Below, piece after piece: positions 60,701 to 64,000 of a stretch of DNA of 64,000 bases. Below the pieces are notes generated by a model. It worked only from the letters and a program-made list of their open reading frames with translations. It made no database searches and was not told where the DNA came from. Source of the DNA: Lineus longissimus (taxonomy: Eukaryota > Nemertea > Pilidiophora > Heteronemertea > Lineidae); NCBI RefSeq assembly GCF_910592395.1, contig NC_088320.1:3658001-3722000 (forward strand). The letters run 5' to 3'. Made by a program: the position numbers and the translations under genes. Every line of letters starts with the position of its first letter. Position 1 is the first letter of the stretch.

Positions 60701-61857
60701 CGCATATCCATTTAAAGCCGTGTCAATTAGTAATGGCAAATTCAACTTTGGACCAAGAGGTTCAAAATGGCCTCCACCAGGTGAACGAGCTCTGATTAGG
60801 GAAAGATAGATGGTTAGCCCGGGACAGGGTAGATGAAAACATCACCGGGGCTAATAAGACCCAGGCGCCGGGCGCGAAACGAACGAAGTCGTGTTGAGAG
60901 CTCGCAATCTTAACACGTGTTCCGTGCTCAGAGGCAATTAACAACAGTTGTTCTAAATGATGTTATCTTACTGTAAATTACTGAAGAAATTAACACGGGC
61001 GTTCTACCAAACGGCTAACTAATGGGTAAGGGGGAGAGGTGTCTTGTTTTGCGCGCCTGAAACAACTAAAAAACTCACCGCACGTTTTCTGTTGATTGAT
61101 TGTTCTAATTTGACGTTTTGAAAGACAGGTAATTTTTGCTACATGGAACGCTGTCTCTGCAATGCACCTGTAGTAACTAATAAGACAATCCGAGGTGCGA
61201 TTTCACTAGATTCTCTAACTAGTGGCAACAATTAACTGTTAATGAGATGTTAGCCTTCGACGCGTGTCTTATTAAAACAGACAAATCGCTCTGGAAACTT
61301 TTAAAAAATGCAAAGAAAGAGTTCGTAAATTACCTCTTAACCATTTAAATGTTGGAAGAGCCGATTTTCACAGATGGGAAGATCTACCTCAGTCTGATCG
61401 ATATTGGTACATCCAATTCATTCGAGTATGCGTGATGTCAAATTTTGAATGTGATAGCTAGATTCCCTATTTAACTTTCTTGCTCAAACTCGTTACAGGT
61501 CCGAGAACGAGAAAAATCAAAAAGAACAAGGAGAAGAAACCGGAGGAGAAGCGCCCCCGTACGGCGTTCACCAACGACCAATTGCAGAGGTTAAAGAAGG
61601 AATTTGAGGAGAATCGCTACCTGACGGAGCAACGGAGACAGGACTTGGCTCGGGAGCTCAAACTCAACGAATCGCAGATAAAAATCTGGTTCCAGAATAA
61701 ACGCGCAAAAATGAAGAAGGCGAACGGGTTACGTAATCCTTTGGCGGTTCATTTGATGGCGCAGGGGCTGTACAATCATTCCACTGTGCCCGTGGAGGGG
61801 GAAGATGGGTACGAGGGTGAAGATGGGGACGGGGGTAACACGGACTCACGGTCCTAA
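54792..61857 (+). CDS. en: engrailed homeobox transcription factor
   Basis: Two exons, 54792-55602 and 61499-61857, sum to 1170 bases (389 residues) with a phase 1 intron at the conserved SSG/PRTR position. An in-frame TAA lies just upstream of the first ATG. A second ATG at 54801 has a better context and could also start. Domains: an acidic, Ser- and Asn-rich N terminus; the EH1 Groucho-binding motif [15 protein letters not shown] (about 193-207); the EH2/EH3 Pbx/Exd-contact block [17 protein letters not shown] (255-271); the homeodomain (about 287-346) with [11 protein letters not shown] and Q50 in recognition helix 3; and the EH5 tail [15 protein letters not shown]. An acidic Gly/Asp/Glu run ends the protein. 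In animals engrailed is a nuclear repressor patterning segments, neurons and, in shell-bearing groups, shell-field borders. It is complete with no lesions. Confidence 0.97.
55816..55871. repeat. 56-base imperfect hairpin in the engrailed intron
   Basis: GGCAAGCCACTCGCCGAACA pairs with the inverse of a downstream copy ending CCGCTTGCC, around a short TAATTT-containing loop. About 20 of 25 arm bases pair. It could be a tiny MITE or a structured RNA. Confidence 0.6.
57388..57650. repeat. diverged direct repeat in the engrailed intron
   Basis: GTGGTAGGTCCTTTTGAAAA...GGTTGACAT at about 57397 recurs as GTGGTGGGTCCTTTTCAAA...AGTTGACAT at about 57608, a spacing of about 211. The copies match over roughly 40 bases. 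Confidence 0.55.
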
Positions 61858-62194
61858 GTTGCAGATCTAATAACATATAAGAACTAGACGCCGATCTGAC
61901 AAACTGACACTGCATGAGCCCAAGCCAGGGTGGGCATGCTGTGATGGGTTTGTGGAAGACAGGTAATGATGTGTTGACTGGCGATAGAAGAACATCGACA
62001 GGATTTGTTCAGGAATATGAACAACATGGTGAAGGGTATATTACATTTGATTGGTTGCATTTCTGACGAAGGTGGACTTTGTGGTTTAGCATTTTGCTCT
62101 ATCAAAACTTTTACAAACAATCGAAGGAAGACGAAATCTACATATTTCCGACAAAGAATTGCATTATCATGATGACTGTAAATAATGATCAATC

Positions 62195-62200
62195 AATAAA
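62195..62200 (+). promoter_or_regulatory. poly(A) signal of engrailed
   Basis: AATAAA lies about 340 bases downstream of the engrailed stop codon on the same strand. Confidence 0.55.
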
Positions 62201-64000
62201 TGCGATTGAAAAAATAGTGTTCAGTTTTGGTATGATTTCCATCTTTTTGTTGAAAGATTCTGGTATAATTTTGGCTTGACTCTTTGTTCACTTGCGGACC
62301 TCAAATATCCGTAGAGAGCTGATATTATGTGCAAGATGTCGAGGGAAGCTTTTTTTCTCTTTCTTTGCGGAAAGACTTGCATTTGAGCATCGCCACTGCT
62401 TTGGGAGTGTAGTTATAGAGGTTGATTTGAGTGCAGGCTGTAAAGAAAACAATTTCATAGGAATGTTGAAAAGGACTGTCGCTCCAACTGAAGATAGTCA
62501 TAACCATAATAGGCCATGATATGATAGTTTGATCAATTACCTAAGAGCCACCACACACAGGGTTAAGATAAACAGCAAACCGCGAACACGCCACGGTTCG
62601 CTACTCCCCTACACCTACTGATGTCTTCCTTGAAGATGAATAGCCCGAGTGTCCCCGGTGCGGTCCGGCCCGTCACAGACCCATCCAAGTATCTTGATCG
62701 GACAATAATACCAAGTTGTCATGAAAGCTATCTTGTTGGTCATCTTAATTTGGTTCCATAGTTCACGGTGGCGACGTGGTCTTGGGGTGGATGAGCGAGG
62801 TCAGAGGGCGGTTCCCTAAGGTTCGGGACTTGCTGGTCGAGATTGATTCAAGTCCCAGGTCTAACCAGGGAAAAGATAAGACATTTATGGCAAGACATTT
62901 ATGACAAGACATGCAATGCGGGGAATAATAAGCAGTATATGTTGTTCATATTTTGCTCAAGATACGGTTAAAGTCGGTATACTTACTGGCGTTCTTGTCT
63001 TAAAAAGAAAGCATATAAAACTGTCAGTCTCAAAATATATCATTATATCATACAAAAACCTCACAAATATGACGAGACGGCAACCCTTACCTGACTTTAG
63101 CTACATGTATTTGTAGAAAAAGATACTCTAAGACGGTCGTCGCCGAAACGACGTCCAAACGAATAACAGTGGCATCCCGACGTTATGGTTAAACACTGTA
63201 AAGTTAGATACCAATAAGAAGGGATATTACAAAACCGTCATTGAACATCTTCAAAGCAAGATGTCTCCCCAGATGATAAATGAGCAATGAAATGAAACGT
63301 TTAAAGATGGCCGCCATATTGGTGACGGTGCAGATTTGAACTTGAAGAAAAGATGGCGGCAATCAATCACGCTGTAGAGACAACGCGCAACAATGGGATT
63401 CACAGGTCTGTAATTAACGCTGACCGGGTGGACATGAGGCTACATCCTCAACCTGAAATATAAATCAAATCACGACTCAGGTTTGTATAAAGGTATCTTT
63501 GAAGATCAGAAGCACATTATTAAATCATCAATCAACTCTAACTTGATATTGCTACATCAATCAAATGCAAGTTTACAACTTTCTTGTGTGAAATTATGAA
63601 ATAACTATGGCGTATATAGCAATTTTAATACGATCGCTGATGATCACAAAGATGCATCTCCATTTGAAGTGAAAAAGAATGTCCACATCTTCAGGTCTGG
63701 CCAAACCTGATTGTGTATAACAAAATGGCGGTCTACTTACTTTCATTTCGTTTGTATCTCATCGCTGACCAATCAGAACTGTTTTAACTTGCGATATGGT
63801 GTAATCATGGTATCTGTCTGGAAGAGAAAGCTAGACAACAACGAGAAAAGGATAATTAAAAGTGTGTATTGAATGGACAGGCATGAGAACTTGTTTGACG
63901 GAAGATGTCGGTGAAATTAATGAAAATCAAATCATCAGCGGGAACAGAAAACAATTAGTTTGGCTGTTGAGAAGGACGCGTTGCATTCCCTCCGCCATCA
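62201..64000. other. gene-free stretch downstream of engrailed
   Basis: No coding exon is seen. Three ATGGCGGC/ATGGCCGCC-type words (about 63307, 63353, 63724) resemble YY1 sites. A tRNA-like GATTGATTCAAGTCCCAGG lies near 62839, possibly a SINE scrap. Confidence 0.4.

Larger units (their letters stand above)
55603..61498 (+). other. 5.9 kb engrailed intron
   Basis: The intron is non-coding as far as I can see. It holds a hairpin (55816-55871), a diverged direct repeat (57390/57600), and several TAATTA/TTAATTA words, notably around 59230-59315. Such introns often carry enhancers. A 142-codon plus-strand frame at 56789-57217 has no recognisable domain. Confidence 0.5.

Overview
This window is ordinary nuclear DNA of a bilaterian animal. 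The evidence is GT-AG introns of 0.1-6 kb, split genes with conserved metazoan products, AATAAA poly(A) signals, a eukaryotic tRNA lacking an encoded CCA, and many small transposon remnants. The engrailed, TIMELESS and SLC49A4 proteins, frequent TACATGTA-type words and the AGCTCACC...GGTGAGCT repeat suggest a marine invertebrate, plausibly a lophotrochozoan. The sequence alone does not fix the phylum.

Layout. 1-11.4 kb is gene-poor: a minisatellite, old dispersed repeats, a LINE 3' remnant with an (AATTG)n tail, a small inverted-repeat transposon, and a tRNA-Thr(CGU) on the minus strand. 12.5-21.8 kb (+) is a complete 21-exon TIMELESS/timeout gene (1489 codons by my exon sum), carrying a 1.1 kb repeat in intron 11. 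24.6-29.1 kb (-) is a three-exon coiled-coil protein with two C-terminal UBZ1-like zinc fingers, resembling the TBK1 adaptors NAP1/SINTBAD and the receptor TAX1BP1. 31.6-37.9 kb (+) is an 11-exon major-facilitator transporter closest to SLC49A4 (DIRC2). 39.1-49.8 kb (+) is a selectin-like membrane protein: signal peptide, LamG-like domain, C-type lectin domain, four CCP/sushi domains, one membrane helix. Two complete sets of 5' exons, each encoding a signal peptide plus a LamG-like module, precede one shared downstream part, and all module-boundary introns are phase 1. A small unknown minus-strand ORF lies between the two sets. 54.8-61.9 kb (+) is the two-exon homeobox gene engrailed with a 5.9 kb intron and large gene-free flanks.

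The genes are functionally unrelated neighbours: replication-fork protection, innate-immune or autophagy scaffolding, lysosomal transport, cell-surface recognition and segmentation or neural patterning. The most interesting locus is the LamG-CTLD-CCP receptor, whose duplicated, phase-compatible N-terminal modules could be alternative first exons, tandem domains of one protein, or two genes. Exon models were assembled by eye from reading frames and splice sites. For every multi-exon gene the exon lengths sum to a multiple of three with no internal stop.
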